NCBI GenBank assembly: GCA_003455555.1
Contig: DMQX01000015.1
Span: forward strand, 1-5,294
Reading direction: 5' to 3'
Length of the DNA stretch: 5,294 nt
Source: Candidatus Tayloriibacteriota bacterium
Lineage (GTDB): Bacteria > Patescibacteriota > Minisyncoccia > Phycocordibacterales > UBA11359
Part shown: piece after piece, positions 4,867-5,294 of the stretch
Position numbering within the stretch: position 1 is the stretch's first letter
How the letters are laid out: every line of letters starts with the position of its first letter
Translations under genes and position numbers: made by a program
The notes under the pieces: model-generated
What the model was told of the DNA's origin: nothing
The model's input: only the letters and a program-made list of their open reading frames with translations
Database searches by the model: none

Positions 4867-5294
4867 TTATTTTATATTGCTTAAGACTGAGTAGGTCGGC
4901 GAAAGCATTGAGATGGCGAAAAATCCAACACCGGCTCCGATCATCACCATAAGTACAGGCTCTATGATGGTGGACATGTCCTTGGTACGCTGATCAACTT
5001 CATTTTCATAATAGATCGCAACTTCCATGAGCATCGGCGACAGCTTACCAGTTTCCTCCCCTACACTCATCATTTCACCGACGAATGACGGATAAAGTTT
5101 TTGATTCTTTAAGAACACCCCGGATATAGGTTCGCCATTTTGAATAACTTTTCGAGCCTCACCAATGACGGCCTTAAAATAAGAGTTCTGAATAACCTGT
5201 TCGGTTATTTCCATCGCGACAACCACGTCAACACCAGAGGAAAGCAACGAGGAAAGTGTGCGGGCCGTGCGGGCTGCGTTGATTTCCCGAATCA
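4867..5294 (-). CDS. pilC: PilC/GspF inner-membrane platform protein, C-terminal part (partial)
   Basis: The frame is open to the right edge, so only the last 141 residues (about a third of a ~400-residue protein) are seen. They form the second cytoplasmic GspF domain and the last membrane helix. The visible part opens with [20 protein letters not shown], matching the ARTLSTLLSSG helix that starts the second domain. Next come [18 protein letters not shown], then YYENEV, and then [20 protein letters not shown] as a transmembrane segment before [11 protein letters not shown]. The family forms the membrane platform that links the assembly ATPase to pilin extraction. The TTG at 5247 is an internal Leu codon (LLSSG), not a start. 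The stop codon abuts the start of the first minor prepilin. The true start and any promoter lie outside the window. Confidence 0.94.
   Translation of the reverse strand, partial: IREINAARTARTLSSLLSSGVDVVVAMEITEQVIQNSYFKAVIGEARKVIQNGEPISGVFLKNQKLYPSFVGEMMSVGEETGKLSPMLMEVAIYYENEVDQRTKDMSTIIEPVLMVMIGAGVGFFAISMLSPTYSVLSNIK

Noticed and set aside
5245..5247. TTG as a start codon of a short PilC-like protein
   Set aside because: The frame continues upstream with conserved PilC residues ([14 protein letters not shown]), so it is an internal Leu.
56..5294. Alternative genetic code with TGA read as Gly or Trp
   Set aside because: All conserved genes read through without in-frame TGA and end at TAA or TAG, consistent with the standard code.

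Overview
The window looks like part of a chromosome from a Candidate Phyla Radiation (Patescibacteria, probably Parcubacteria-like) bacterium. The basis is the style of the type IV pilus cluster (PilC, a run of short prepilins, then a large secreted PilX/GspK-position protein with a Gly/Ser/Asn-rich beta-repeat ectodomain), the compact divergent PGK, and the very tight gene packing. This placement is inference from protein character; there is no marker gene such as 16S in the window. All minus-strand genes read cleanly with the standard code and end in TAA or TAG.

Nearly the whole window is one minus-strand gene string, read from the right edge to the left. First comes the C-terminal third of a PilC/GspF inner-membrane platform protein (4867-5294, cut by the edge). 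Four exported pilin-like proteins follow: a GspH/FimT-type prepilin (4405-4866), a PilV/GspI-type prepilin (3887-4402), a PilW/GspJ-type prepilin (3341-3883), and a 445-residue protein with a GspK-like N-terminus and a large beta-rich ectodomain (2000-3337). The string then continues into two central glycolytic enzymes, triosephosphate isomerase (tpiA, 1220-1990) and phosphoglycerate kinase (pgk, 56-1213). Junctions are 0 to 9 bases, so one polycistronic message is likely; no promoter or convincing terminator is visible inside the window. At the left edge a plus-strand gene probably ends, converging on pgk with stop codons overlapping by a few bases.

The four pilin-like genes follow the same H-I-J-K order as the minor pseudopilins of type II secretion and fimU-pilV-pilW-pilX of type IV pili. 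Such minor pilins form the tip complex that starts pilus assembly on the PilC platform. The fourth lacks the Glu at mature position +5, as GspK does, which fits a tip-most subunit; here it carries an unusual beta-solenoid-like domain that could serve as the pilus tip adhesin. No major pilin, PilB/PilT ATPase, PilM/N/O or prepilin peptidase gene is present in the window. There is no gene-free stretch over 300 bases, and no tRNA, rRNA, CRISPR or insertion sequence was seen.
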